DNA from: Rhodopseudomonas sp. AAP120
GTDB lineage: Bacteria; Pseudomonadota; Alphaproteobacteria; Rhizobiales; Xanthobacteraceae
Reading direction: 5' to 3'
DNA length: 47,053 nucleotides
NCBI RefSeq assembly: GCF_001295845.1
Contig: NZ_LJIC01000215.1
Coordinates: forward strand, 1-47,053
Shown here: in pieces, positions 1 through 8,569 of the stretch
Numbering within the stretch: position 1 is the first letter of the stretch
Layout: each line of letters begins with the position of its first letter
Program-made: the position numbers and the translations under genes
The notes under the pieces: generated by a model
The model's database searches: none
What the model saw: only the letters and a program-made list of their open reading frames with translations
What the model was told of the DNA's origin: nothing

Positions 1-56
1 CCCGCCATATCCAGCCGAGCGATCGCAGCAACCAACGGCTGACAAGACCCCTCGAC

Positions 57-1445
57 ATGGACACTTCCGCTCAAGCCAAGGTTCTCGCCGCGCAGTCGCG
101 CCGCTCGCTGTCGGCCCGGGTCGCGCTGTTCGCGCTGCCGCTGCTGCTGCTCGCCCCCGCGCTGTGGAACGGCTACCCGCTACTCCAATACGACACCGGC
201 GGATACCTCGCGCGCTGGTACGAAGGGTATCTGGTACCGAGCCGGTCGACGACCTACGGGCTGTATCTGCACTTCGGCGAGAGCTCGCAGTTCTGGATCA
301 ATCTCGGCTTCCAGGCGATCGTGACGTTGTGGATCCTGCAACTGACGCTGCGGGTCTTCAACATCACCCGCCCGTTCTGGCTCGCCGCGGTCGGCGTCGC
401 GCTGGTCGCCACCACGGCGCTGCCGTGGATCACCAGCATGCTGCTGACCGACATCTTCGCCGGCCTGTCGGTGCTGACGCTGTTTCTGCTGGTGGCGTGC
501 CGCGACCGCACGTCGGCTGTCGAAAAAATCCTGTTGTTCGTCTTCACCACCTTCTCGGCCGCCACCCACAGCGCGACCGTCGGTGTGCTGACCGGGCTGT
601 GTGCCGCCGGCTGGCTGCTGCTGCCGTTCCTGCGCGGCCGGCTCAGCGCCGCCGGCCTGCTGCAGGGCAGCGCCACGGTGATCGCCGGCTCGCTGCTGCT
701 GCTCGCCACCAACTACGCGCTGTCCGGCACGGTGGCGTGGACGCCGGGCGGCTCCAGCGTGGCGTTCGGTCGGATGCTGCAGGACGGCATCATCAAGCGC
801 TATCTCGACGACCACTGCGCCACCGTGAAGCTCAAGCTCTGCCCCTACAAGAACGAGCTGCCGCCGACCGGCGACGACTTCCTGTGGGGCGGCAACAACA
901 TGTTCGACAAGCTCGGCCGCTTCGAGGGGCTGAGCGACGAGATGGAATTCATCTCGCGGCAGGCGGTTTCCGCTTATCCGTGGATGCAGGCCAAGGCCGC
1001 CGCCAAGGCGACCTGGGATCAACTGGTGCATGTCGGCACCGGCGAAGGCACCAACGGTTGGATCCCGCACACATACGGCATCATCGAACGCTACATGCCC
1101 AACCAGGTGCCGGCGATGCGCGCGGCCCGGCAGCAGCACTGGGACATCAACTTCAACGCGGTGAACTGGGTGCACGTGCCGGTGGCGCTGGGCTCGATGG
1201 TGCTGCTACTTGCGATCCTCGGCCGTGCGCTGGCGCGGCGCGAACTCGACGACGTCTCGCTGCTCGCCGGCTTCGTCGCCACCGCCCTGCTCGGCAACGC
1301 GATGATCTGCGGCATCATCTCCGGCCCGCACGATCGCTACGGCGCGCGGATCGTCTGGATCGCCACCTTCGTGGTACTGATCGCCGCCATCAAGTACTTC
1401 GTCGACCGCCGCAATGCCGACGGCGACGAGGAACTGGCTGACTGA
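57..1445 (+). CDS. Polytopic membrane protein, possibly GT-C-like
   Basis: Inner-membrane protein of 462 residues with no function I can name. After a short basic N-terminus there is a strong hydrophobic segment at about residues 22-43, followed by several more up to about 222. A polar stretch of about 150 residues (roughly 222-372) probably lies outside the membrane, and more hydrophobic segments close the protein. D46 sits just after the first helix in a Y-D-T-G-G-Y context. GT-C glycosyltransferases carry a catalytic acid in that place, so a sugar-transfer role is possible, but this is inference. The ATG at 57 has no strong Shine-Dalgarno sequence in front of it. The gene converges on the BA14K-like gene, and the two share a hairpin terminator. 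Confidence 0.75.
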   Translation: MDTSAQAKVLAAQSRRSLSARVALFALPLLLLAPALWNGYPLLQYDTGGYLARWYEGYLVPSRSTTYGLYLHFGESSQFWINLGFQAIVTLWILQLTLRVFNITRPFWLAAVGVALVATTALPWITSMLLTDIFAGLSVLTLFLLVACRDRTSAVEKILLFVFTTFSAATHSATVGVLTGLCAAGWLLLPFLRGRLSAAGLLQGSATVIAGSLLLLATNYALSGTVAWTPGGSSVAFGRMLQDGIIKRYLDDHCATVKLKLCPYKNELPPTGDDFLWGGNNMFDKLGRFEGLSDEMEFISRQAVSAYPWMQAKAAAKATWDQLVHVGTGEGTNGWIPHTYGIIERYMPNQVPAMRAARQQHWDINFNAVNWVHVPVALGSMVLLLAILGRALARRELDDVSLLAGFVATALLGNAMICGIISGPHDRYGARIVWIATFVVLIAAIKYFVDRRNADGDEELAD

Positions 1446-1484
1446 TCGAGTCGCGACCGGTCCCTCGCAACGAAAACTCGCAAA

Positions 1485-1517
1485 CGAAAGCCGCGTGGCA
1501 GTGCCACGCGGCTTTCG
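1485..1517. terminator. Bidirectional hairpin terminator
   Basis: A perfect inverted repeat with 16-base arms (CGAAAGCCGCGTGGCA and its complement) around a single central base. It lies between two convergent genes ending at 1445 and 1536. The arms begin and end with short A and T tracts, so the hairpin could stop transcription in both directions. Confidence 0.8.
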
Positions 1518-1535
1518 CATTCCAATGAGGCAGGC

Positions 1536-1937
1536 TTACGGGCAGGAGCGCCGCACGCCACCCTTGGCGATGTAGGTTCCCGAAGCCGGGTCGTAGGTCC
1601 GGAACCGCTGCGAGCAGTACGCTACCGCGTCATTCTGCGCCGCCGCCTGAGCCTGGCTGTTGGCAATCGCGCCGCCGATGATCGCACCCGCGGCGAGGCC
1701 GCCGATCGCCGCGCCGGCGCCCCAACCGCCATGGCGGTGCCCGTAATAGCCGCGGTGACCATAGCCATAGCCGCGGTGGCCGTGCCAACCGTGGCGGTAC
1801 TGCACCTGCTCGATGTTGGCCTTCGCGGCCGCGGGCGCCGAGCCGCCCATCAGCGGAGCCGCCGAAGCCGGAACCGTCGCGACTGCCAGCGAGCCGGCGA
1901 TCAGCGCCATGACGGGCATCGTGCGTGACATCTTCAT
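1536..1937 (-). CDS. BA14K-like secreted protein
   Basis: A 133-residue exported protein. Residues 1-27 form a signal peptide ending in A-S-A-A. Then comes a His/Gly/Tyr-rich stretch (about 47-70), a Gly/Ala-rich hydrophobic segment (about 72-92) resembling a glycine-zipper membrane segment, and a C-terminal Y-C-S-Q-R-F-R-T-Y-D-P-A-S-G-T-Y motif ending in R-R-S-C-P. That C-terminal signature is typical of the BA14K family, first described as a Brucella immunoreactive, lectin-like protein; its role here is unknown. The start is supported by an AAGGAG sequence just upstream on the minus strand. It has its own 140-base upstream gap from the neighbouring dehydrogenase gene. Confidence 0.8.
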   Translation of the reverse strand: MKMSRTMPVMALIAGSLAVATVPASAAPLMGGSAPAAAKANIEQVQYRHGWHGHRGYGYGHRGYYGHRHGGWGAGAAIGGLAAGAIIGGAIANSQAQAAAQNDAVAYCSQRFRTYDPASGTYIAKGGVRRSCP

Positions 1938-2079
1938 TCGTGTCTCCTTGTTGATTGCGTCGCTTTCAGGGGAGTTAACCGGCCCGCATGGGCGAGGTTC
2001 CGGAGATTTGCCCGGAGCGACAATCCGTCCAGCCGATGCGCACGCTCGCGTACCAAACGAGTAGTTCCGCTTTCGGGAC

Positions 2080-3105
2080 CTACATGCGCGTCATCAGTGA
2101 CCGCCGATCTCGATCAGCGCGCGCGACCCGCCAGATCAGCGCAGCGCCGGCCACGAGCCCGAGCGCGGCACCGGCCCGCAGCCACGCCGGATTGAACGGG
2201 ACGGCATGGTGGCTGGATTCGCGATCGAACCGGCCATGCGCGCCGGGATCGCCGCGGCCGGCCTGGTACAGATTGTCCGGTGCTGCGGGATCGGCGGGTT
2301 CGTCGGTGGTCTCGTTCTCGATCCCTGCCCGCGCCAGCAGCCGGTCGGCCACCGACGGCACCAGCATCTGCGCGACGATCGCCTTGACGGCGGACGGCCC
2401 GACCCAATATTCGCGCGGCCGCTCGAACGCGGCGCGAACGACCGCGGCGGCGATCGGCTCCGGCTGCACGATCGGCCGCACCGGCGCGAGCTTGCGGTCG
2501 AACTTGTTGCGCGCCCAATCGAATTGCGGCGTGTTCACCGCCGGCAGATGCACCATGGTCAGCGTGACGGCGCTGTTCTCGTGCCTCAGTTCGCTGCGCA
2601 GCGAGTCGATGAAGCCGCGGGTCGCCGACTTGGCGGCGCAATACGGCGCCTGGAACGGGATCGACCGATAGGCCAGCGCCGAGCCGATCGAGATGATTGC
2701 GCCGCTGTTGCGCGGACGCATATGGCGCAGCGCCGCCAGCGTGCCGTGCACCTGGCCGAGATAGGTCACGCGCGTCACCTGGGCGAACTCCTCCGGGGTG
2801 ATGTCGACGCTGGCGCCGTAGACCGTCACCATCGCGTTGTTGATCCAGACATCGATGGGGCCGAGCTCGCGCTCGATCCGTTCGGCCGCGGCGAACACCG
2901 CAGCGGCGTCGCCGACATCCGCGACGATCGGCAGCGCGCGGCCGCCCGCCGCTTCGATCTCGCGCCGCGTGCTCTCCAGCCCCTCCGCACCGCGTGCCAG
3001 CAGCGCGACCTGCCAGCCTAGTCGTCCGAACGCCACCGCGACGGCCCGGCCGACGCCGGCGCTGGCGCCTGTCACCACCACGGTGCTTGCTGTGCGGGTC
3101 GTCAT
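2080..3105 (-). CDS. SDR family oxidoreductase with C-terminal membrane anchor
   Basis: Short-chain dehydrogenase/reductase of 341 residues, longer than the usual ~250. The NAD(P)-binding motif T-G-A-S-A-G-V-G is at residues 12-19, N-N-A-M (a variant of N-N-A-G) at about 89-92, the catalytic serine near 139-142, and Y155-x3-K159 completes the active site. The extra C-terminus ends in a hydrophobic segment at about 309-326 followed by Arg/Asp-rich residues, which suggests a single membrane anchor. The substrate cannot be predicted. GGAAGGA precedes the ATG at 3105. It lies downstream of the DegP-like gene on the same strand, but a strong hairpin separates them, so it is probably transcribed on its own. 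Confidence 0.85.
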   Translation of the reverse strand: MTTRTASTVVVTGASAGVGRAVAVAFGRLGWQVALLARGAEGLESTRREIEAAGGRALPIVADVGDAAAVFAAAERIERELGPIDVWINNAMVTVYGASVDITPEEFAQVTRVTYLGQVHGTLAALRHMRPRNSGAIISIGSALAYRSIPFQAPYCAAKSATRGFIDSLRSELRHENSAVTLTMVHLPAVNTPQFDWARNKFDRKLAPVRPIVQPEPIAAAVVRAAFERPREYWVGPSAVKAIVAQMLVPSVADRLLARAGIENETTDEPADPAAPDNLYQAGRGDPGAHGRFDRESSHHAVPFNPAWLRAGAALGLVAGAALIWRVARADRDRRSLMTRM

Positions 3106-3233
3106 GGCGATGTCCTTCCGAGAAATCGTGCGAGGTAAGGCTGAACGAACTGCTCCGCAGGCCTGTCAACAAACTAACGCCTCGCCGCAGCACCGGTTGC
3201 ACCGCCGTGCAGGACCGATGATGCGGACAACGA

Positions 3234-3259
3234 AAAGGGCGGCCCTGGGGCCGCCCTTT
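3234..3259 (-). terminator. Terminator behind the DegP-like gene
   Basis: An inverted repeat with 11-base arms (AAAGGGCGGCC and its complement) and a CTGG loop, running into T residues on the minus strand. It sits about 38 bases after the stop codon of the DegP-like gene and before the SDR gene. Confidence 0.75.
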
Positions 3260-3296
3260 GGAGTGCACCAATCAATCTCAGATGAAGAGCGGACGC

Positions 3297-4868
3297 TCAG
3301 CCCTTGGCGATCGGCACCGCGACGAAGCGGGCGGCTGCGTCGGCGCTCTTCACCCGCATCAGCACAGTCTTGCGGCCGCTCTCGCTGGCCTGCTTCAGCG
3401 CGTCGCGGACGTCGCCGGAAGTCGACACCGCCTTGCCCGCGACGTCGAGGATGACGTCGCCGGTACGTACGCCGCGATCGGCCGCCGGACCGTCCGGATC
3501 GACGCTGGTGACGACGACGCCCTTCTGGCCGGAGCCTTCGACCTCAGCGGCCGGCGCGACGCGGACGCCGAGATAAGGCCGGCCCTCGCTCTGCGACGAC
3601 TGATCGTTGCTCGCCACCTTCTGGGTGTCGTTGGGCATCTCCGCCAGACTGAGCGTCATGGTCTTGGCCTCGCCCTTGTGCAGCACGTCGAGCTTCACCG
3701 AGGTGCCCGGCGCCATCATGCTGATGGTCCGCGCCAGCGACCGCGAGTCCTTGATCTCGTCGCCATTGACGGCGGTGATCACGTCGCCCGCCGTGATGCC
3801 GGCCTTGGCGGCCGGGCTGCCTTCTTGCGGGCTGTCGACCAACGCACCACGCGCCTGCTTCAGGCCCATGCTGTCGGCGATGTCCGGCGTCACCGGCTGC
3901 ACCTGCACGCCGAGCCAGCCGCGGGTGACGCTGCCCTTGTCCTTGAGCTGTGCGATCACCAGCTTGGCGGTCGCGGCCGGGATGTCGAAGCCGATGCCGA
4001 CCGAGCCGCCAGACGGCGAGTAGATCGCGGTGTTGACGCCGATGACGTTGCCACTGGTGTCGAACGCCGGACCGCCGGAATTGCCCTTGTTGATCGGTGC
4101 GTCGATCTGCACGTAGTCGTCATAGGGACCCGAGCCGATGTCGCGGCCGCGCGCCGAGACGATACCGGCCGTCACCGTGCCGCCGAGGCCGAACGGGTTG
4201 CCGACCGCGACGACCCAATCGCCGACCCGCGCCGGCTTGTCGGCGAACTTGACGTAGGTGAAATCGGTCTTGGCGCCCTCCACCTTGATCAGCGCCAGGT
4301 CGGTCTTCTTGTCGGTACCGACCACCTTGGCGGTGTACACGGTGCCGTCATCGGTCGTGACCTGCACCGACTTGGTGTGATCGACGACGTGATTGTTGGT
4401 CACCGCGTAGCCGTCCGGCGAGATGAAGAAGCCGGAGCCTTCGCCGGTAATCGTTTCGTGGCGCTTCGGCATGCCGTCCGGACCGCCGCGGAAGCCGAAC
4501 TGGCGCTCGAATTGCTGGAACGGCATGCCCTGCATCTGGTCGTCGCTGTCGTCGTTGCGGATCAGCGGCGTGGTGCGGCTGTCTTCGTCGATCTTGACGC
4601 GCACCGAAATCACCGCGGGCTTCACCTTGCTGACGAGATCGCCGAAGCCGGCCGGCGCGCCGGAGGGCGACGCCGCCTCGGCGGCGTGCGCCGGCGAGGT
4701 GAAGGACGGAAATTCGTGCGTCATGTATCCGCCGGTGACCAGCGCGGCGCTCAGCGCGGCGGCGGAGGCGAGCAGCGCGAAACGGCGCGGCTTCATGATC
4801 CGGCGCAGCTGCGCATCCGTCTTCGGCGTGTAGTCGATATCGTTGCGGTCCGTCTTGTCGTGATCCAT
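3297..4868 (-). CDS. degP: Do-like (DegP/HtrA) periplasmic serine protease
   Basis: A 523-residue envelope protease and chaperone that degrades misfolded periplasmic proteins. A hydrophobic signal or anchor lies at about residues 30-48, ending near A-H-A-A at 60-63. The trypsin-like domain carries the full triad: H160 in T-N-N-H-V-V, D190 in K-T-D-L-A-L-I-K, and S264 in G-N-S-G-G-P. Two PDZ domains follow, at about 305-400 and 420-515 (G-W-L-G-V-Q-V and P-Y-L-G-V-R-V mark their starts). A Met/Gln/Phe-rich loop before the His is typical of DegP LA loops. The length is normal for the family. It is probably monocistronic, with a terminator downstream and a 450-base region upstream. Confidence 0.95.
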   Translation of the reverse strand: MDHDKTDRNDIDYTPKTDAQLRRIMKPRRFALLASAAALSAALVTGGYMTHEFPSFTSPAHAAEAASPSGAPAGFGDLVSKVKPAVISVRVKIDEDSRTTPLIRNDDSDDQMQGMPFQQFERQFGFRGGPDGMPKRHETITGEGSGFFISPDGYAVTNNHVVDHTKSVQVTTDDGTVYTAKVVGTDKKTDLALIKVEGAKTDFTYVKFADKPARVGDWVVAVGNPFGLGGTVTAGIVSARGRDIGSGPYDDYVQIDAPINKGNSGGPAFDTSGNVIGVNTAIYSPSGGSVGIGFDIPAATAKLVIAQLKDKGSVTRGWLGVQVQPVTPDIADSMGLKQARGALVDSPQEGSPAAKAGITAGDVITAVNGDEIKDSRSLARTISMMAPGTSVKLDVLHKGEAKTMTLSLAEMPNDTQKVASNDQSSQSEGRPYLGVRVAPAAEVEGSGQKGVVVTSVDPDGPAADRGVRTGDVILDVAGKAVSTSGDVRDALKQASESGRKTVLMRVKSADAAARFVAVPIAKG

Positions 4869-5322
4869 GGCGAGGCTCCTGGGCGGGATGAACGGGGCGT
4901 GAACTACTCGCTGGAATATAGACGGCCGACATTACGCCGAGCTGTTTGGGGAATTAATCTTTGGCAACAGACTAACGCCGATCGCGCACAGGACGCGCCC
5001 GACTACGCGCACGGCGCGAGGGATCTGTCCGAAATGTCATGAAGCGAGATCAGCACCGTGCAAGTTGGGCTGTTTCGCCTTCCACATTTCACTGGCTCAT
5101 CATCGCGAGAAGCCGGCAAAGCCGGGCGCCTCGAAAGATCGGACCATGGCTCTCATGAGCCGAGACCGCGCTACGCGCCTCCGCGCGATGAGGATGCGCT
5201 TGTGGCGAGCGCTGCACGCAAATGCCCGGGACAAGCCCGGGCATGACGATGGTGATAGCGGTGCTGTCCCTGAAGAGAGCAGTAAACTACGCGGCAATGC
5301 GTCGTGTCACTGTGACCTCGCC
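4869..5322. other. Intergenic region upstream of the DegP-like gene
   Basis: A 454-base stretch without a convincing gene. The part next to the DegP-like gene (about 4869-5000) is relatively AT-rich and should hold its promoter on the minus strand, but no clear sigma-factor consensus is visible. The rest is mostly the palindromic repeat described separately. Confidence 0.6.
5098..5250. repeat. Extragenic palindromic repeat (mosaic)
   Basis: Two repeat modules joined. The left one (about 5098-5200) is a degraded copy of the element at 38035-38137 and 42252-42360, with palindromic GCCGGCAAAGCCGGGC and CTCATGAG-like parts. The right one (5222-5244) is ATGCCCGGG, five bases, then CCCGGGCAT. No coding capacity is evident. 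It lies between the DegP-like promoter region and the end of the next gene. Confidence 0.75.
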
Positions 5323-5814
5323 TCAGCGCTTCTTCAGCGATACCGAGACGTTGCGCACGTCGGTGCCCTGCGGCACGATGGTGACGGATTGCGTCGAGCC
5401 GCGGGTCGCGACCGAGAGCGAGGCCGCGAAGCCCGGGCCGCCGACCTGCGCATCGATGCGGCCACCACGCGCGGTGCCGGAGACCTGGCCGTTGGCGTTG
5501 CGCGTCGCCTCGCTCCAGCTGCCGGTGATCCGTCCGCCGTTCTCCTCGACATGACTGGTGATGTCGAACCGCGCGCTGTCGCTGGCGCAGACCAACGTCT
5601 GCTGCAACAAATGACCGCCACCGGCGACCGCATAAGAGGCGCGGCAGCGGATGCGTTCGGTCGAACCGTCGGACAGCTGCACCCGGCCGCTGCCGTTCCA
5701 ATAGCCGGCCAGCCCGTCGAATGCGCCTTCGGCCCAGCTAGCCGTCGATGTCAGCCCGAGCGAGCCGAACAGTACGGCGGCGGACAGCAGCCGCGTGGCG
5801 GAGGTCGATATCAT
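5323..5814 (-). CDS. Small secreted protein of unknown function
   Basis: An unrecognised 163-residue protein with a clear signal peptide (residues 1-28, cleavage predicted after S-W-A). The mature part opens with F-D-G-L-A-G-Y-W-N-G-S-G-R-V, a pattern common in small periplasmic beta-barrel or lipocalin-like domains. It has alternating polar/hydrophobic residues throughout, no membrane segment, and two cysteines (C57 and about C76) that could form a disulfide. It ends K-K-R. AAAGGGA precedes the ATG at 5814. The nearest upstream gene on the same strand ends about 100 bases away, so it may be a separate unit. Confident as a gene, not as a function. Confidence 0.75.
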   Translation of the reverse strand: MISTSATRLLSAAVLFGSLGLTSTASWAEGAFDGLAGYWNGSGRVQLSDGSTERIRCRASYAVAGGGHLLQQTLVCASDSARFDITSHVEENGGRITGSWSEATRNANGQVSGTARGGRIDAQVGGPGFAASLSVATRGSTQSVTIVPQGTDVRNVSVSLKKR

Positions 5815-5918
5815 CGGGAATCCCTTTCAGTGCAAAGCGCCGAAAGCCACAACGGCGCATGGTTGGATCGGGTTTCCTCAATACGCGGTGATCGGCGCGT
5901 GAGTGTGTCCCTGCGGGC

Positions 5919-6614
5919 TCAGCCCTGCTCGGCCATCGCTGCGAGCACGGCGGGCGACTCCGCCACCCAGCCGAAGATGCCGCCTTGCGCCTTGATCATC
6001 GCGAGCCCGGCGGCATGGAATTCCGGGAAGTACGACGCGCAGCCGTCGGCGATGACGATACAGCGATAGCCGCGGTCATTCGCCTCACGCACCGTGGTGT
6101 TGACGCAGACTTCGGTGGTGACGCCGCACACCAGCAGCGTCTCGATGCCGTATTTCTGCAGCACGTCGGAAAGCTCGGTGGCGTAGAACGCGCCCTTGCC
6201 CGGCTTGTCGATGACGATCTCGTCCGCGCGCGGATACAGCTCCGGCACGATGTCGTGTCCAGGCTCGCCGCGGATCAGGATGCGGCCCATCGGCCCTGGA
6301 TCGCCGATCCGCAGGCTCGGCGCGCCGCGCGCGACCTTGGCGGGCGGCGCATCCGACAGATCGGGCAGATGGCCCTCGCGGGTGTGGATCACCGGGAGCC
6401 CGATGCGCCGCGCCGCGGCCAGTACTGCGGCGATCGGCGGCACCGCGCGCGCGAGTTGCGAGACGTCGTTGCCCAGCGTTTCGCCGAAACCGCCCGGCTC
6501 GAGAAAGTCGCGCTGCATGTCGATGATCAACAGCGCCGTGGACGCCCAGTCGAGGCCGATCGGCGCGGGCTCCGCCGCAATCATTGTGGTCGCTGCGGAT
6601 GTCGGGGGCGCCAT
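5919..6614 (-). CDS. Cysteine hydrolase of the isochorismatase family
   Basis: A 231-residue soluble amidohydrolase-type enzyme. The family triad is visible: D32 in I-I-D-M-Q-R-D-F, a lysine at K137 or K140 in D-K-P-G-K-G-A-F, and the nucleophile C170 in T-T-E-V-C-V-N-T-T. The G-V-T-T-E-V-C motif follows the cis-peptide region typical of nicotinamidase, biuret amidohydrolase and N-carbamoylsarcosine amidase relatives; the exact amide substrate cannot be read from sequence. The start at 6614 is chosen over one 63 bases upstream because AGGAGA lies seven bases before this ATG and the extra residues are not family-like. The small membrane protein gene upstream (ending at 6697) may be in the same transcript. 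Confidence 0.88.
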   Translation of the reverse strand: MAPPTSAATTMIAAEPAPIGLDWASTALLIIDMQRDFLEPGGFGETLGNDVSQLARAVPPIAAVLAAARRIGLPVIHTREGHLPDLSDAPPAKVARGAPSLRIGDPGPMGRILIRGEPGHDIVPELYPRADEIVIDKPGKGAFYATELSDVLQKYGIETLLVCGVTTEVCVNTTVREANDRGYRCIVIADGCASYFPEFHAAGLAMIKAQGGIFGWVAESPAVLAAMAEQG

Positions 6615-6696
6615 CGCTGTCTCCTCGGCTCGATCCTGGCCGGAACGGATCGCAGCACAGCGCGAGCCGCAGCGCAACGGCAGCGGCTGATCCGCC

Positions 6697-6981
6697 TCAG
6701 CCGATCAGCAGCGCGATCAGCGTGCCCAGGATGGTGCCCGCGCAGGCGGCCGAGAGGCCGAACACCGAGCCCCACACTAGAAAATACAGGATCACCGAGC
6801 CGAGGTTCTTTTCGAGATTGGCCCCATAGGTCAGGAACGAGGCGGCGAACAGCCCCAGCAGGACGGCAGCCACCGCGATCCGAACCCAGAGCGCGCGGCG
6901 CGGCGCGCGGGCCCAGTACCACGCGGCCCACCCCGAGGCCGCGGCGAGCACCAGCCAGATCAGGATCAATCGGACAGCCAT
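6697..6981 (-). CDS. Small polytopic membrane protein
   Basis: A 94-residue protein, almost entirely hydrophobic. Segments lie at about 4-23, 30-50, 58-75 and 76-94, giving three or four membrane helices. There is a short positively charged loop ([10 protein letters not shown]) after the first, which by the positive-inside rule would face the cytoplasm. I do not recognise the family. The start at 6981 is chosen because the upstream extension of 20 residues is polar and unlike a membrane protein. It is followed 82 bases later by the cysteine hydrolase gene on the same strand and is divergent from the BMP gene. Confidence 0.65.
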   Translation of the reverse strand: MAVRLILIWLVLAAASGWAAWYWARAPRRALWVRIAVAAVLLGLFAASFLTYGANLEKNLGSVILYFLVWGSVFGLSAACAGTILGTLIALLIG

Positions 6982-7232
6982 GGCTTTTCCTGTTTCTGCC
7001 GCGGCCCTGATTACAACTTTCGACGAGGCCGGTGAAGTCAACGATCGGATGACGCGTCGGTCGCGACGCGGTCGTCCGCAGGCCGCATTGTCGCGGCGCG
7101 CGATCTTGCCATGATGCTGGTGTTGGTGCTGATCTGCCGGGCGCGGCGACCGGGCCGCACCGGAAGAGTCCGGCGCCGAACCGGCCGGGCGCGGCGAACG
7201 ATCGAATCCAGCACGTGAGCGGAGAGGGCTTG

Positions 7233-8315
7233 ATGACGAAGGCGATGGTGACGGCGGCGCTGCTGCTGGCGGGATGCGCGGGGCTGTCGGGCGCCGCCGC
7301 CCAGGACAAGCCCGCCAGGCTCAAGATCGGTTTCGTCTACAGCGGCCCGGTCGGCGATTATGGCTGGACCTATCAGCACGATCAGGCGCGCCAGGCGGTC
7401 GTCAAGGAATTCGGCGACAGGGTCGAGGCGACCGTGCTCGACAATGTCGGCGACGCCGACGCCGAGCGCACCATCGAACAGCTGGCGCGCGCCGGCAACA
7501 AGCTGATCTTCGCCACCTCGTTCGGCTACATGGACGCCGTGCTGAAGCTGGCCAAGAAATATCCCGACGTGAAATTCGAACACGCCACCGGCTACAAACG
7601 CGAGAAGAACGTCGCGACCTATTCGGGCCGGTTCTACGAAGGCCGCGCCGTGCAGGGCACGATCGCCGCCAAGGTGTCGAAGACCGGCGTGCTCGGCTAC
7701 ATCGCGCCGTTCCCGACGCCCGAAGTGATCTCCGGCATCAACGCCACGCTGCTGGCCGCGCAGAAGATCAACCCGGACATCAAGGTGAAGATCGTCTGGG
7801 TGAATACCTGGTTCAATCCCGGCAAGGAAGCCGAGGCCGCCAAGGCGCTGCTCGGCCAGGGCGCCGACGTGATCCTGCAGAACACCGGCAGCGCCGCGGC
7901 CATGCAGGTCGCCAACCAGCGCGGCGCGCGCGCCTTCGGGCAGGATTCGGACCTGATCAAGCTCGGCCCGAAGGCGCAGCTCACCGCCATCGTCGACAAC
8001 TGGGCGCCCTATTACGTCTCGCGCGTCCAGGCCGTGCTCGACAACACCTGGCAGAGCAGCGACACCTGGGAGGGCCTGAAGGACAAGATGATCGTGATGG
8101 CGCCCTTCACCAACATGCCCGACGACGTCAAGACGCTCGCAGCCGATACCGAGGCCGGGATCGTCGAGGGCAGCATCAAGCCGTTCGCCTGCCCGGTGGT
8201 CGATCAGGAAGGCAAGGAGGTCGAATGCAAAGGCGGCGACCACCTCGACGACGGCCAGGTACGCGGCATGGATTTCTACGTGAAGGGCATCGACGACAAG
8301 ATCCCAGGGAAGTAA
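7233..8315 (+). CDS. BMP-family ABC transporter substrate-binding lipoprotein
   Basis: A 360-residue periplasmic binding protein of the basic membrane protein (PnrA/BMP) family, which usually binds nucleosides or purines. The N-terminus is a signal peptide with a lipobox-like L-L-A-G-C (C15), so it may be lipid-anchored; cleavage at A-A-A-Q-D is the alternative. The mature domain begins K-I-G-F-V-Y-S-G-P-V-G-D-Y-G-W-T, the characteristic first strand and binding loop of this family. ATG at 7233 is preferred over GTG at 7215 because GGAGAGG lies six bases before the ATG. No permease or ATPase genes are beside it, so any transport partners are elsewhere. Confidence 0.9.
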   Translation: MTKAMVTAALLLAGCAGLSGAAAQDKPARLKIGFVYSGPVGDYGWTYQHDQARQAVVKEFGDRVEATVLDNVGDADAERTIEQLARAGNKLIFATSFGYMDAVLKLAKKYPDVKFEHATGYKREKNVATYSGRFYEGRAVQGTIAAKVSKTGVLGYIAPFPTPEVISGINATLLAAQKINPDIKVKIVWVNTWFNPGKEAEAAKALLGQGADVILQNTGSAAAMQVANQRGARAFGQDSDLIKLGPKAQLTAIVDNWAPYYVSRVQAVLDNTWQSSDTWEGLKDKMIVMAPFTNMPDDVKTLAADTEAGIVEGSIKPFACPVVDQEGKEVECKGGDHLDDGQVRGMDFYVKGIDDKIPGK

Positions 8316-8354
8316 CGCGGGCGTAGCGCGGAACGAACCGCTCCCCGAGCTATG

Positions 8355-8466
8355 GTCCGTCATACGCGGGCCTGACCCGCGTATCCATCGCGCGCGCCAG
8401 CGCGCCTAGAGCAAGTCGCTTCTTGCGAAGCGGATGGATTGCCGGGTCAAGCCCGGCAATGACGAT
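8355..8466. repeat. Extragenic palindromic repeat pair
   Basis: Two hairpins behind the BMP gene. The first is ATACGCGGG, five bases, CCCGCGTAT (8362-8384). The second is ATTGCCGGG, TCAAG, CCCGGCAAT (8438-8460). Both match the general plan of the other extragenic hairpins here (9-base arms, 5-base loop). They may also act as terminators between the BMP gene and the convergent gene ending at 8570. Confidence 0.75.
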
Positions 8467-8569
8467 GTACTTGGGGTCGGCGCTGTCGGCCAAGCCGAAA
8501 GCCAGGATTCACAAGTCACAAGCCGATAGCCGAGATCGGTCGCCCTCTGCCCCACCGCCGACCGCTCGC

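Noticed and set aside
3258..5042. Long plus-strand open frame opposite the DegP-like gene
   Set aside because: It is His/Arg/Asp-rich, lies fully opposite a gene with a complete catalytic triad, and follows the third-position GC pattern of the other strand. Similar antisense open frames opposite many other genes here were left out for the same reason.
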